From Macrothele yani (taxonomy: Eukaryota > Arthropoda > Arachnida > Araneae > Macrothelidae): a stretch of DNA of 64,000 nt. The notes under the pieces were generated by a model. The model saw only the letters and a program-made list of their open reading frames with translations, had not been told where the DNA came from and did no database searches. Numbering within the stretch: position 1 is the first letter of the stretch; the number at the start of each line of letters is the position of its first letter. Where the stretch lies: the NCBI GenBank assembly GCA_039090855.1, contig CM077023.1, positions 77,599,127-77,663,126 on the forward strand. The letters run 5' to 3'. Below are positions 1-11,648 of this stretch, piece after piece. Both the position numbers and the translations under genes were made by a program.

Positions 1-190
1 GGTCCTTCAAAGGACTTGCGTAGCAGGTTCCTACAGGACGTCTGCTCTTGTAGCCAATCCTTGCCAGTGGCATGCGATGGATAGTCACGTGGGATATCGT
101 TTGTGGTTGATCCATGTTGTATTGGGCTATCAACTGCGTAATTCTGCTGCACTGATTGCCCTATACAAGACTATGAACTCGTCGCCCACC
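1..190 (-). pseudogene. Tc1-like transposase N-terminal remnant at window edge
   Basis: On the minus strand a short open stretch reads TIHRMPLARIGYKSRRPV, which resembles the end of the second helix-turn-helix of Tc1-like transposases, just before the catalytic core. No DDE motif is visible because the reading runs off the left edge. Upstream, to about position 350, the frame is interrupted and similarity fades. No terminal repeat is seen. It is a fragment at best, and the call rests on one motif. Confidence 0.4.
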
Positions 191-349
191 TCTGGAATCC
201 AAATTTCACCGCGCTTTACAATTGCATCGTCCGTTGGTTGTTTTACCATTTTGGCACCAGTCCTGGTACAGTCTAACCACGGAGGACATCGAACAACCCA
301 CAAGCGTTGCCGTTTCCGAAATGGACGCACTTACACCTGAAGAGCTCAT

Positions 350-2520
350 AATTTAGCCTTTGGTAAACTCCGATAAATCCGTGGTTTTACACATCACGTC
401 CATAACTTCGCTTTCAACTGAACCACCAACCCCTTGTTACACCCCTTTAGCCAATAGAAGCTCCGCCCTCTTCCTCGTTGCACAAGAATCGGATACAACT
501 CACCTCGCACTGGGATGGTCGTCTTAATAAATACGGAATGAAAGAGCAAAACGTTTATTTCATTCTTAGGAAATCTGCCAGAAATAACACACCAATCTCT
601 GAGCTCAGTTGTAATGCAGTACTAAGTAATGCTGCTCTCAAAATGATTTTAGTCAGCCTGCATTTGAACTAGTAAATTAATATTTGCAAATGTCATAGTT
701 CTAGTTTGGGTGAAAAAAACCTAAAACAGCGAATGTATCCTTTACTCTATGATATTGGGTGTGCGCCCGCTTGCGCTAGAGGTGGGCTTAACAGAGATTT
801 TCCTGTCCCAGAGACAACAGTGGCAGCTCCGTGGAAGTAACAGTGCGTTTAAACCGTGACAAAATCAACGTTTATGACAAGGTTAAGGAGACAAAACGGC
901 GAGTTACCGTCTTACCTTAAACAGTAACAAAATCACAGTTTGTAATGTGTACGATATTTCTCGTCTAGTGCTTTCACCTTTCCACGTCCCAACCATTTAC
1001 CCGGACGGGATTAGGACGACAATGATCTCGCTGAGATCATCTTGAGAGATCAACAACCCTGGGGGAAGATTTCCCTTGAAGAGGAGAGATTTATCTTATA
1101 ACGTGATGAAGACACCACAAGTCCGAAACTGTAACATGGTAATAGTGATTTTGGACCTGTTTTGCCACAAGCATTGCCCTGATCATGATACGGCTTACTG
1201 TGACACCTAAACAGCGATTTTAGAGCTGTTAATGTGACAGGTCACTGTTATATCCTGTCACCGGTCATAACGATATTTTTTTCAATAACAGTAACACAAT
1301 TTCCGTCCCATCTTTAGTGTGTGCGTGTGTGTGTGAGAAGCAAAGAGAGAAAAAAAATTATTTGAAATAATTAATTTGGGGGCCCTCCAGCATCGCAAAG
1401 CACCGTGCCTGGACTTCGTGCGCTTCCCTGTAAATCTGTTCCTGAACAGAAACTCTTAAGAGGCACTGTTTTTCACTGAATTTCATTCGACAGCGTCCAT
1501 CTAGCATAATAGCCATATATGCTGTTTGGATTTTTGTCTCAAACATTTTGGAAAAGAAAATATTTCCTAATTTATTTGCTATTAAAGTAAATACTTTATA
1601 TACTAATTTATATTTCCTAATTTTTCGTTTAAGCTAATTTTTACGTTGCATTTTTGCTTTCTCTTCGTGCTAAAAATAAGACAAGTTATTGCAATCGGTA
1701 AATACAAAATACATACTGGGAAGCCAAGCACGTATCAAAGAATTTTGTTTGGGGAGGGAGTCTGAGAAAAAACGAAGAATAATTTATATATAGCAGTTGT
1801 AGGTGGTAATTGTATTGACCATATACAGTAAAACCCTGACGCAGGCACAATGTCATTTCTGTAAGAGAAAAGGAATAAAATCCGATTTACGGGATTTTTT
1901 TAAACATGCCGGTTCTCTGATGTTTTATTTTCTTATTTCTACCTGACTTCCAGGAATCTTGAATTTCTTTTAAATAATTTAATAAAATTTAATAAGTCTT
2001 CAGTATCTAATTTAAAATTATGAATAAAAAAAACTTATTCTTTTGAGATCGCAAATGAGAGGTTAGCTAAAAAACATGAAAACTGTTTAGAAGTTGTTTT
2101 AACAGAGAAAGCGTAGTAATTAATAGTGTATTTATTGATAATAGTGTATTTAAAAATTAAATACACTATTAATTACCACAAAAATTATAATTATAGTAGT
2201 AAATAAGAAACATTAGCTTGAACAAAAGACATTTCCCCAAAACAACAACGTGAAAACTCTTTTAAAGACTTCCAAACTACTCTTAAATTCGCTAAAGCAT
2301 TCAAAAGGGCTTACATCATTACGAAATGATTTAGTAAAAGTTTTTTAAGCGTCTAAATACGTCGCATTCAAATAAATGAATTAGACTATCCATAAATAAA
2401 AAAAAAATCATTAGACATTACACCAGCGGAAAAGTGTGCTCTTCATCCTGATATGGAAAATAGTTATACTAAATGAAAGGAAAAACTATTTGAAATACTT
2501 ACATCCAGTGTATTTTATTT
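350..2520. other. Unassigned AT-rich intergenic DNA
   Basis: No convincing coding region, terminal repeat or tandem array was recognised here. Short reading frames such as the one near 478-672 lack codon-level or motif support. Local AT-rich runs and one perfect hairpin (2116-2176, listed separately) are the only structure seen. Confidence 0.4.
2116..2176. repeat. Perfect 19-bp inverted repeat
   Basis: The arms at 2116-2134 and 2158-2176 are exact reverse complements (GTAATTAATAGTGTATTTA and its complement), separated by 23 bp. The spacer contains a further partial copy of the arm (ATAGTGTATTTA), so the structure looks like a short duplication plus inversion. It could be the end of a MITE or simply AT-rich slippage. 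No TSD was found. Confidence 0.55.
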
Positions 2521-2529
2521 ATTAATTTT

Positions 2530-2690
2530 TCTTGCTTGAGGGTTTAACGACCACCGTGAGCAGCTCGATGGGCTATATATGCAGTCGCCTAACCCTCATT
2601 TAGGGCCATGGGCTCCAGGGAAAGGAGAGAATCATTGCTGCAAGACAAACACAACAGCGCCGCGTTTGATAGTCAGGTGATACATCTCCC
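2530..2690 (-). mobile_element. SINE-1 fragment, head missing
   Basis: The reverse complement shows the body of the abundant SINE of this window: an accession of the CTGGnnCCAGTG-type segment, a GGGCGACTGC-like segment, the CCCATTGAGTTGCTC-like segment and the final GTGGTCGTTAAACC box. The tRNA-like head is absent or unrecognisable and the body is strongly diverged, so this is an old copy. Better copies lie at 10.95, 16.86, 40.29, 45.03, 58.76, 59.57 and 60.21 kb. Confidence 0.7.
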
Positions 2691-2699
2691 CATGCAGTA

Positions 2700-5390
2700 A
2701 ACAGTTACAAAAATAGATCGTTAATTTCCCAGCTCTCCAAGGGACGTGCAGGAGTTGTGGGCCAATCGTTTACCCTAATCATCATACGAATACATAGTGT
2801 TTATTATTTCATCAGTGCTGAAACTGTATTTATCACAGGTATTTTTTATTAATTATTTTGTGTAGTTGTGTGGTATTGAAGTTCCAGGAACGTTGAAGTT
2901 TCTCTACAGGGGTTAAGGCACATCAACTCTTTTTAATTGAGCAGAGGACTTAAATTTATAGAGCTTAGGATCAGTTCAGTCCTTACGTTTTTGATATGTG
3001 GCGAAAGCAGAGCACATTTAAGGAGGCAGGGGGCCCGGGGGCTGGACAGTATTTTGGGGCCCCAGTATTAGTGGCACATCTAGGATTTCACTATGGGTGG
3101 ATGAATAAAAATACCCAGGAGAAAGCATTCCCAAAATATGATGAGGAAGCCATAAAAATATCTCCTTCGTTTTTGAAGTGGGTATCCCATGATTCATGGA
3201 CCAATCAGTGGTAGCAAGAAAATGTAAAAATGCGTGTTTGAAAAATGTTGAAAAATGAACACCAATTGAGTTATGCGTTACCCCCCCCGTTCCCCAAGGG
3301 CTTAGCTTCTTGAAATTATATCGAAGTAGTGGACAAAATAATATGATCCAAATATTATGATTCAAACGAATTCTTAATGTGTCACCACGCCAAGTCCCGT
3401 TGGGGAACTTGAGGGCATAAATTTTGTTAACGATTTTCGATCGTCTAGATTGGCAACAATGACATTGGGTTTCCTAGTGTAGGCGACCCAGTCTCATCGT
3501 TGGGACTTAAAAGCGTTGTGTTTCATACGAGCTCGTACGAGGTTGTCGCAAGAACTCATATGCCGCAAAGAAATTGAATTTAAAAAACTAACATTTCAGT
3601 TTTATGCTTGAATAGGGGTATCTGTGAAGAAAGAAAACTATGGCTTCAATTTAAACTAATACACAGACACTCGTACTCATTTGCAGAGCAGCGAGAAGAA
3701 AAACACGTTGTTTTAAGAAACAAATATAAAATTTATTTTGGGTATAATTCTTAGTTTAAGAACAATTTAATGGTGGGACCAGTTTAAATTATAATAAGAC
3801 ATATCTACAAAAAAAGTTATGATTTAGCCTGCGTATTATAGAACTGCAAACGTCCCTAACAATCCAACTAGTACGAGGTGAGCAATAATATTTCATTTCT
3901 AAAACTTCACTGAATACTCAGAATGCAAGGGATTGAAATAATTGGATGATGTCTTACCCTAAATAGAACTTCTGCTGTGCTGCATCAATCCGGCGGTTGA
4001 GGAAGGCGCTGGTTGTCTGGTGGCCGTAGGCTTTGGCTGGTATCCATCGTGGATAAAACACAGCAGGTAGATTTCTAAGATTTTTCCTCAAAATTCTGGA
4101 GTTGTCTAACTTCCTGCCTCCGTGACGACCGACTTCTGGAACCCCGCATAGTTAGGCATTTCTTGCCTACCGCTGCCGTCGAGCTGCGACTTCCGACCAA
4201 AATTCCCACCCACCACTCCGACCGACCGACGTTCTTCCTAAAAACTTCCAGTTTCTCTTTTTATTTTAGTTTTCGCTTTCCTTACCACCCTGCTGCGAGG
4301 CGTGTCCTTGCTTCGAGAAGACGTCCCTTGCCCCTTCATTGGTTTCTGAATCCCCCCCTCCCTCGTACGCAAGTGGACCGCTTGTCCGGTTGCTGCCGGC
4401 CAGTGGCTACTTTTGGCAGATGTTCCTCTGGGCCTGCTGACCATCTGCTGAGCTAAGCCCTTTAAATATTTATTTGGCCGTAACTGTCACCTCGTTGTTG
4501 GATTCTATTATCGTAGCATCCGAGCAAACCCTTTTTAAAACTTGAAGACTGCTCGAAGACACGTATGCCCGACTGAAATATGTGCTCCGACACCGAGCTT
4601 GGGTGACATTTATTGCCTAGCCTTATCTTCTTACCAGCTTTAAGATTCTTTCTTAAATTTCCGCCGTATAGCCACCACTGCGCCATTGTTGTTACGGAAG
4701 CAATTCGCAATGCTGTTGCTTCTCACATGCCGGGAATGGAAGAAAATACCTTTCGCCTTGTTTACGAAATTTTGCACCTGGCCTGGCGTTTGTAATTTAG
4801 ATCTCCTTTCCCTCGCGGAAGGGAAAGTGAAGAAAAGAAAGAAAAGAACCCAGCGAATCCCTATGTGGTTGGGATAATAGTTCGTGCATCTAATTACAAA
4901 TTACTCCAATTAAGCAGTTACATAATTGATTATGTTAATTAATTAACATAATTAAAACAATTAATTTGTTATTTGAATCCCGAATTTGAGCGTTTCAATA
5001 CCGAAAGCAATGTGCCCGAAATTAGAAGAATTTTCGCGGCAACATTACTCCGTCCTCCAACGAAAAGAAAGGCGGCTACCCTGGAGGGGGGGATATGGAG
5101 GAGGCTCACTCACCGCGCACGAGTTGGATTTCACAAATAAGTCCAACCATTGTTAGACATACTTTTCACTCATTATTATGCTGGTACACACTCACTTATT
5201 ATGCATAAGGAAATAGAACAATATATAGCTACAATATGTATAGGTCCCTTTACCATTCTAAAACTTATATGAGATACATCAAAGGTATTTACAATTGGCT
5301 TCGTCCGCACTCACAAATATAGCGGCACTACAAAATTTTCTGGCTCCAGAATATATCTGAAAATTGCAAAGTTCTTTTTGTTACTTTATT
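2700..5390. other. Unassigned intergenic DNA
   Basis: No gene was recognised. A GC-richer stretch near 4160-4460 is open in one frame for about 97 codons, but it shows no domain and is probably chance. The DNA just downstream of the minus-strand glycoprotein relic (about 4900-5390) shows no LTR, polypurine tract or polymerase remnant. Confidence 0.4.
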
Positions 5391-5395
5391 TAGTC

Positions 5396-6879
5396 CTATG
5401 GATTGCCGGTCAGGCGACCGTGTTTCTTAAATGTCTCTTTCCTTGGTGCGTCTGGGCGCCACTGACGGTAGCAAGTCAGCGCCGTCGACACTAAAAATAA
5501 GAACAGGATGAGGCTGGTTAATGCAGCCACGACAAGCTTCAAAACACCGGTGGTCGAGAAAGCCCAATTCATTGGCCACGACTCGAGGTTCCACAGCTGG
5601 TCCGCTGTCGCTCCATGGGAATATGCGTAGGTCAGGTTCGGGTGTTGCAGCTGTATGGAGGGCTGATCGAGACAAAAGTCCACAGTCCTACATGTAGTAA
5701 CCGTGCATGCTCGCAAGCATATCTTTTCCTCCAGGACTGTGCATCCGTCTGCAGACGAATCTTATGGATTTTCTTTTCCGCGTGCAAATACACAGATCTG
5801 GTGTGCACTGTCAGTTTTTCAAAGTGTATGTCCACTGTACCAGGAGCGCATGACGAAAAAACCTCGAACTGCAGTGAAGCTAACGGCTCGCAGGAAAAAC
5901 CTCCTGAAGCCTTGATTTCCATGTCAGTAAGTTTGGGGCAAACGGTGCGTGTTTCCAAAGCATATTTATAATCCGTAAAATTTCAGGTTTACTAACAAAG
6001 GCGCTGATTGCAGGAGTTCAGACGTGAGTTGTCCGTTCTTATCCACTTTAAGGTAGTGCCACGCTGCTGACATGGGGAGCGCATTTTTCTTCGTGTCAAT
6101 CATCGTCGTGAGATATGACTGCTGACGGTGGCACCGCATGCTGTCCTCGTAGAAACTACATGAAAACATTGCCTCATCAAAAATAAAGTTTTTCGTCATC
6201 GACTCGTTGGCCTGCACATCCCCTATTTGCCCCTTCTCCGGGCGGGAAGGTTGTGCGGCCTATTCTATGTAACCTTCTTGCGGGTTACCTACCCGCGTAA
6301 TGAGGTGCGTGTTCAATATTTGCGTCGGTTGATCATGTGCTCCAATTATTTGTACTGCAATACCTGTAGAGGTAATTGGTCAGTGTTTACGGTCAGTGTT
6401 TCGACCGTATCGTTGCTCCACTGCTCAAGTAGTAGTTGATAGCTACACTGTGATCATAAAATTCTTCGCACTTCGTATGCTTGCAGGAAATCGGCCTCCA
6501 GCCATACTCTATAAAAATGACATTGCTGGATGTCGATGATGCAGCACCGCGTGCTGCCGCTGTCCGAGGAGTAGCAATTAGTGACTCCCGGCCAGTCCAG
6601 TGATTCTGTGGTAAGAGCCTCAAATTTCTTTTCTCTGGTGCAGTGTGCTCCCCAGCTGCACGTTTCGTAATTCGCACACACCACCTGGTTTATGTATCGC
6701 ATACTAGCAATAAAGATGTAGTAGTCTCGGACGGTCTGCCACGAGCATGTTGCTTTACTGAAGGCTATCTTCAATGAGAACAGCGTGTGGTCATTATCAG
6801 GATCTATGAACCACAAACATTGCTGGTGCTTCAAGTTCCTTAGAGTAAGCTGAGCGTTAGTCGTAATCTTACATGTCTT
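5396..6879 (-). pseudogene. Phlebovirus-like Gc (class II fusion) glycoprotein part, decayed
   Basis: This is the second half of a glycoprotein precursor, after an in-frame TAA at 6880-6882. Conceptual translation shows the cysteine-rich pattern of the phlebovirus G2 fusion family. There are paired cysteines, a GAHC segment, a C-x-FYR-x-W-like segment near 6520-6550, a later SCAPGTV segment near 5840, and a hydrophobic membrane anchor near 5480-5550 followed by a short basic tail. The reading is broken: TGA at 6454-6456, another stop near 6350, then frame changes near 6220-6350, 5975-5990 and 5725-5750. It therefore cannot make a full protein. It could be an endogenous viral element or the env of an LTR element; no gag or pol lies beside it. 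Confidence 0.7.
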
Positions 6880-8129
6880 TTAGTTGCCTGCTTCTGTGCA
6901 CTCTTTCGCTTTCGACGCAATTACGGTATGCCCGTTGCATTCAGCTGCCGCTCCGTCTATCAGTAAGAAGAGGGCTAGTAACGCTAGTGCGGGAGGAGGC
7001 ACCAGCACGACCCCATTTGGCATATGGCGCTCCACATATTCATTAACTTGTCTGGCACGATCACGTAAGGCGGCTCCGGCAATAGCTCTCGTTTTTACGG
7101 CGACATACGTCGAGCCACGGATCAGCCAGTATCCTTTCCAGCCGACATACTCGATGCTGTATACCAGTCTCCCCACAGTCATGATTACAGTCCGGGCGTA
7201 CGTGAAGGCTATGCACGTTAACAGCACCAGTGTGGCATAAACGGCGTACGTCACTGGGCTGGGCAGACACTTTAGTTGCCCTAAAAGATCTCGACATAGG
7301 ATGCACTGAAGAGGCTGGCACATTATCAGACCGGTCACCTGTGTGGAACCCTTGAGGGTCTGTCCGTCGGTAGTAACGAAAATTAACTTCATTTTCGCCG
7401 TCTGTTCTAGTACTTCCGGCGGTTGTGTGGTCTTAAAGGGAGATTGTTTCAACGTTATGACGGTTTCAAATCCCTGGATTCTCACCACTAGGACTCCAGG
7501 ATGTGAAACAGTAATTACGGGGTCGCTATAAGACATTTTTACTTCCCCGTGATGGAATACGGCTTCCTCGTCCGTTAATAAATGCCTCTTATGGCGGGAT
7601 TTGCGAGATAGCAGCGTGCGACGTTTTGCGGCACAGACTTGATACGAAAGCAGTACCGGATTCGCTATTTTTATCCCATCGGCAATGTGCAAAAGCACTG
7701 ACTGTGCTGAAACTAATTTGCAGCTGCGCGTAGTTGTGGAAGTATTTGTGCAAGCCGCAGTACGGCAGTACTCGGCACTCTCTTTGCATGGCGCTTGCTT
7801 TGAGCAGGTACAGGAAATCTTTCCCTGGTGCATTGGATCAGTGTACGTGTCCCCTGGGGCGACGGTTTCTGTTCCAAGAAGAAATGATGAGGCTCAATTA
7901 GCCTACTGTCGTTAATGATGAGAGTTTTCCATGCGGTTATGCAATCATCACATGAGTGCGCGTGACAGCTACTCACTGGAAGGTCCACGCTTTCTAGTTC
8001 GGAGCTGGGTACGGGGTTGCATACGTAGCGCCGTCCAGAATAGCGGCATTTCTCCACATTCCTCGTAGCTTTACACACAAAAATATTCACAGCCAGCCAG
8101 AGTACAGCGGCTAACATGATCCTGCACAT
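6880..8129 (-). pseudogene. Phlebovirus-like Gn (N-terminal) glycoprotein part, decayed
   Basis: The ATG at 8129 is followed by a hydrophobic signal-peptide-like segment and a cysteine-rich ectodomain. A frame change near 7870-7890 moves the reading into the frame that runs to 6880. That frame has more paired cysteines, then two hydrophobic segments near 7190-7260 and 6950-7010. The second one ends in small residues (DGAAAE), which resembles the internal signal peptide that starts Gc in two-part bunyaviral precursors. A TAA at 6880-6882 cuts the precursor soon after that point. Order, cysteine density and membrane layout support a Gn-Gc precursor rather than a cellular receptor. No viral polymerase or nucleoprotein remnant is in the window. 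Confidence 0.65.
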
Positions 8130-8540
8130 GGTCTGCTATTTGTATTATATCGACCTATGTGCTTGCTTCAGAAAAAGTTAAGTGGTTTTTTTTCTTCCCT
8201 TCTCACGCCGGTACGTCAAATCACCCTGCTTCTTCACTCAGGAGAAATAAATTATTTCCTCTGAAAAGAGATATAATACAGTGTTCATATAGACATATCC
8301 AAAAATCAATCCCTTACTATATCCTTTTTGCTCACTCTCGTACGTTAAGATAGATACGTTTTATGCTGTAATTGCTTGCATTTACGTGACCCATAAATAT
8401 TATATACAGACCAACATTGTGAACAAACATTTTCCTGTAAGAAAAGAGAGGGAAAATATAATAGTAATCATAAATGTTTGCGTGAAAAACTGGCTAATGC
8501 AGCTCCTTTCCATTCGCCTTTTTCCCTTGCTATATATATA
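8130..8540. other. Unassigned AT-rich DNA upstream of glycoprotein relic
   Basis: This lies 5' of the minus-strand glycoprotein start. No promoter, LTR or further viral gene could be recognised. Confidence 0.4.
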
Positions 8541-8674
8541 TCATCATCATCATCATTGTCAACCATTATCAATCCACTGCTGGACGAAGGTCTCCCCAAG
8601 TTTCCTCCACAACGGTCTGTCTTGTGCCAGTCTCCTCCATGTCACCCCTGCATACTTTCGAATTTCATCCACCC
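8541..8674 (-). mobile_element. RTE LINE 3'-end fragment
   Basis: The sequence repeats the extreme 3' end of the RTE element at 12989-16174 in the same orientation: an (ATC)n tail followed by the complement of the codons ending in QQWIDNG. Similarity stops at about 8674, where an AT microsatellite begins. It is a short, heavily 5'-truncated insertion. Confidence 0.85.
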
Positions 8675-8697
8675 ATATATATATATATATATATATA
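8673..8697. repeat. (TA)n microsatellite
   Basis: A run of about 12 TA dinucleotides directly joins the truncated end of the RTE fragment at 8541-8674. Confidence 0.95.
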
Positions 8698-9073
8698 GCA
8701 TGGGTCGGGCCAGGAAGGTTAATGGATGCAAGCGAAATTGTTAACTAGTGCTAGGTCATGCAACTCTACGGAGGACATGACATATATATATTTTTTAAAC
8801 TATTTTAGGTGGGAATGTTACTTGCATCTATGGCCTTGCAGAAACCCATTTCCAACTAGGTCTTTGTGGAAGTGAGAAAATGCAGAGTTTTTGCTGGTCC
8901 TTGATAAAGCCAAGGCTCAGTATTCTCGACACCTTCTACATTCAGTTGTTTTATTTTATTTTTTTATCTTTTCTCCTTTTACTCACACAGGTAGATACAT
9001 AACCTTTTCTATGTTGTACTAGGTGTGAGTCAAAATTATATTTGTATTTTTTTGCTTAGGTATCTTCTTTATA

Positions 9074-9120
<47 letters not shown>
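9074..9120. repeat. (TA)n microsatellite
   Basis: Over 20 TA dinucleotides in an AT-rich stretch with no gene. Confidence 0.95.
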
Positions 9121-9121
<1 letters not shown>

Positions 9122-9382
9122 ACAAAAACACGTAAAAACCTAAGTAATGGAATTTACAAAGGAAAAGTTAACCGTCAGTGAGGAATAAGCAAGAATAATG
9201 CCACTTATTAGAATGCTACAGGAAACTGGAAGATGCAAACCAAAAAGAATCCGGAAAATTATAGGTATATATCGTATACGTCGTCTTCCACCATCAGCCA
9301 AAGATTATCTAACGCTTAAAGAAGGTCAACTCTCATAGAGATAACGTAAAACAGGCGGCAACAGTGCCACCACATCTTAAGA

Positions 9383-10056
9383 GATGAACTTTCAGAAGAC
9401 AAAAGTGATGTTCAATGCTTTTACAAGAAATGAAGATTTATCGATTGATGGAGAAAAGCTGGAGATAACAGACACGTACGTTTATCTTGGACAGCAGATA
9501 TCAAGTGAGGGTCACATTGATGAAGAAATTAATCGGCGTACAAAACTTGCCTGGAGAGCTTTTGGAAGAAACAGCATAATTTTCAAGAGCAATATGCCAT
9601 TATGTCTTAAAAGAAAAGTGTTTGATAAATGCATCCTTCCAGTGCTTACATATGGTGCAGAGACGTGGACCTTAACTAAAAGAGACATACAAAGGCTGCA
9701 GACAACTCAAAGCAGCATGGAGAGGTGCATGCTTGGTGTAACCAGGAGAGATAAGAAGAGGAACTCGTGGATCCGAAAAATGACAAGAGTGGAAGACATC
9801 ATGATCAGAGTTAAATCCCTGAAATGGCAATGGGCTGGACATACTGCCAGAAGGACAGATCATCGATGGACAGCCGAAATTTTAGATTGGATTCCAAGGG
9901 ACAGGAAAAGACCCAGAAGAAGACCACATGCGAGATGGGTGGATGAAATTCGAAAGTATGCAGGGGTGACATGGAGGAGACTGGCACAAGACAGACCGTT
10001 GTGGAGGAAACTTGGGGAGACCTTCGTCCAGCAGTGGATTGATAATGGTTGACAAT
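9383..10056 (+). pseudogene. RTE LINE reverse transcriptase C-terminal fragment
   Basis: The frame 9384-10052 encodes about 222 residues matching the C-terminal third of the RTE polyprotein at 13006-13680. It includes VYLGQQI, the LTYGAETWTLT segment, a Trp-rich GHTARR segment and the terminal FVQQWIDNG. The frame is uninterrupted but lacks the catalytic reverse-transcriptase core (no YxDD), so it is a 5'-truncated insertion and cannot move itself. It starts abruptly at the ATG-containing NFQKTK segment. It ends in a (TGA)n tail that passes into a TA microsatellite. Substitutions against the 13-kb copy are few, so both derive from one recent family. Confidence 0.9.
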
Positions 10057-10067
10057 GATGATGATGA

Positions 10068-10127
<60 letters not shown>
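10042..10127. repeat. (TGA)n/(TA)n tail of RTE insertion
   Basis: Five or so TGA repeats followed by more than 25 TA dinucleotides. The (TGA)n part is the RTE 3' tail, which also ends the copies at 8541 and 12989 (as ATC on the opposite strand). Confidence 0.9.
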
Positions 10128-10129
<2 letters not shown>

Positions 10130-10935
10130 CTGTGTGTGCTTAGTGCTTCACGTAATGCTGAAATCAGCTTTTTCCAATTTAGTCCTGATTACTAAAGGCT
10201 CCCCAAATACCTTGTCTTGCTATATGTAGCTTTATTTATTTCCATATTCTCATCTAACCATTAGTATGCGCATATTACTGTACTACAACCGGGGTGACAA
10301 TTAACCATCCATTTCCTTCATTTTTTTTCTTCTTGCAACCCGCACGACTGAGGTACGCTTCTGCCTGACACGCGGAATGGCCTCCGGGACGAGCGATGGG
10401 GACCATGCCTGTGTTATTTCACATTTATACCACCCCCTGCAAACGCAGGCGCACGCACGTAAAAAAAACCTGAGTCTCTCTATTCTTCTATATGGCCCTT
10501 TTTTGTCAACCTTTTCCGGTCTTGAGTACGACTCGGGGTTTGACCAGGGTGACCTCGCTTGCCTCTTGTGGCACTGCCCAGGTGACCCACAGGCCACATT
10601 TGTCGCTTGGGTCTTCACCTTTCAGGTCACGAAAGCATGACCTGTGGTGGTCAGTGAGCCATTTCAAACTTGGTCGACAATCTGACCGTATTCTTCTTCC
10701 AATTATGGAAATTTTTCCTATTTTTTTATTGGCTTCTTTAAGCCCTATCAAAATGGATGCTGGATTATCCCCTATTTGTGGCGAACCAGCGTCAAAAACT
10801 CTCCCCAGTACCTCATCTTTTTCTGTGACCCGGGCCACACGTGACCTCCTGCTGCATGATGTTCTTGACAGTTTGCAGTGTCCTGCATTGTGGCAACCTT
10901 ATGTAACTGGGCATCATGATGTCCAACAAGAAAAG
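10128..10935. other. Unassigned DNA
   Basis: Overlapping short frames exist on both strands (for example 10377-10640 plus), but no domain is recognisable and they overlap each other antisense. It is probably an unrecognised, decayed repeat. Confidence 0.35.
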
Positions 10936-10952
10936 GAGCCATGGCCATCACT

Positions 10953-11165
10953 GCTGCTTCGGTGGCGCAGTGGTCTAAGCGATGGCTTCTGATCATTCTT
11001 CCGAAAGGGGTCCTGGTTCGAATCCCGGTGAGGCATGGATGTTGTGTTTAACTTACGGTACTGGTTCTCTCCCTTCCCTGGAACCAGTGACCCTAAATTA
11101 GGGACGGGCGACTGCTTACAGCCAATTGGGTTGCTCACGATGGTCGTTAAACCTCCAAACTAAAA
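10953..11165 (+). mobile_element. SINE-1 copy A, tRNA-derived
   Basis: The head has pol III A-box (TGGCGCAGTGG) and B-box (GGTTCGAATCC) sequences of a tRNA. A conserved body and a short A-rich end follow. It is flanked by a 12-bp TSD, ATGGCCATCACT, at 10941-10952 and 11166-11177. It inserted exactly at the 5' end of an older SINE (copy B). Mobilisation would depend on a LINE enzyme. Confidence 0.92.
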
Positions 11166-11400
11166 ATGGCCATCACTATGGCCCAGTGGTCTAAGCAATG
11201 GCTTCTGACCATTTATTTGAGATGGGCCTGAGTTCAAGTCCCGGGCAAGGCATGGGTGGTCTGTTTGTCTTTCGGCACAAGAGCTTACTCCTTTTCTGGA
11301 ATCAGTGGCCCCAAGCTAGAGATGGACGACTGCTCATAGCCCATCGAGTTGCTCACGGTTGTCGTTAAACCCAGAATTAGATAAACATCAACAAAAAAAC
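11166..11400 (+). mobile_element. SINE-1 copy B, older, entered by copy A
   Basis: Same family as copy A but more diverged: A-box TGGCCCAGTGG, B-box GAGTTCAAGTCCC, a body with GGACGACTGCTCATAGCCC, and a short A-run at the end. The bases GAGCCATGGC at 11401-11410 match 10936-10945, upstream of copy A. They are best read as the TSD of copy B, with copy A inserted between. Confidence 0.85.
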
Positions 11401-11648
11401 GAGCCATGGCGCACACAGCACAGACTGTGAATACGTGGTTTGAGAGAAATAACACCTGAACTTCGCAGTGGACCACTTCGAGTCCGGATCTCAGCCCTAC
11501 AGAAATCTTTAGAATGAACTGAAATTCACGTTCAGAGCACAACCAAACCAGTGCACTTCGGTAGCAGTTTAACAAGAGCAGTGGATCAATCAAAGCAGGA
11601 GCATCTTTCTGTCACATATTGATTGAAGGAGTTCTATATGTATATATA

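Noticed and set aside
3018..3365. 115-codon minus-strand frame
   Set aside because: No motif, start context or neighbour supports it. It overlaps a plus-strand frame of similar quality.
4163..4456. 97-codon frame on the plus strand, GC-richer region
   Set aside because: It is overlapped antisense by another frame, has no recognised domain and is low in complexity (Pro, Arg and Ser).
8129..8540. LTR or further viral gene upstream of the glycoprotein relic
   Set aside because: No repeated partner sequence, primer-binding site or polymerase motif could be found on either side.
10492..10992. 166-codon frame on the plus strand
   Set aside because: Its end runs into the SINE, it is overlapped by antisense frames, and it shows no domain.
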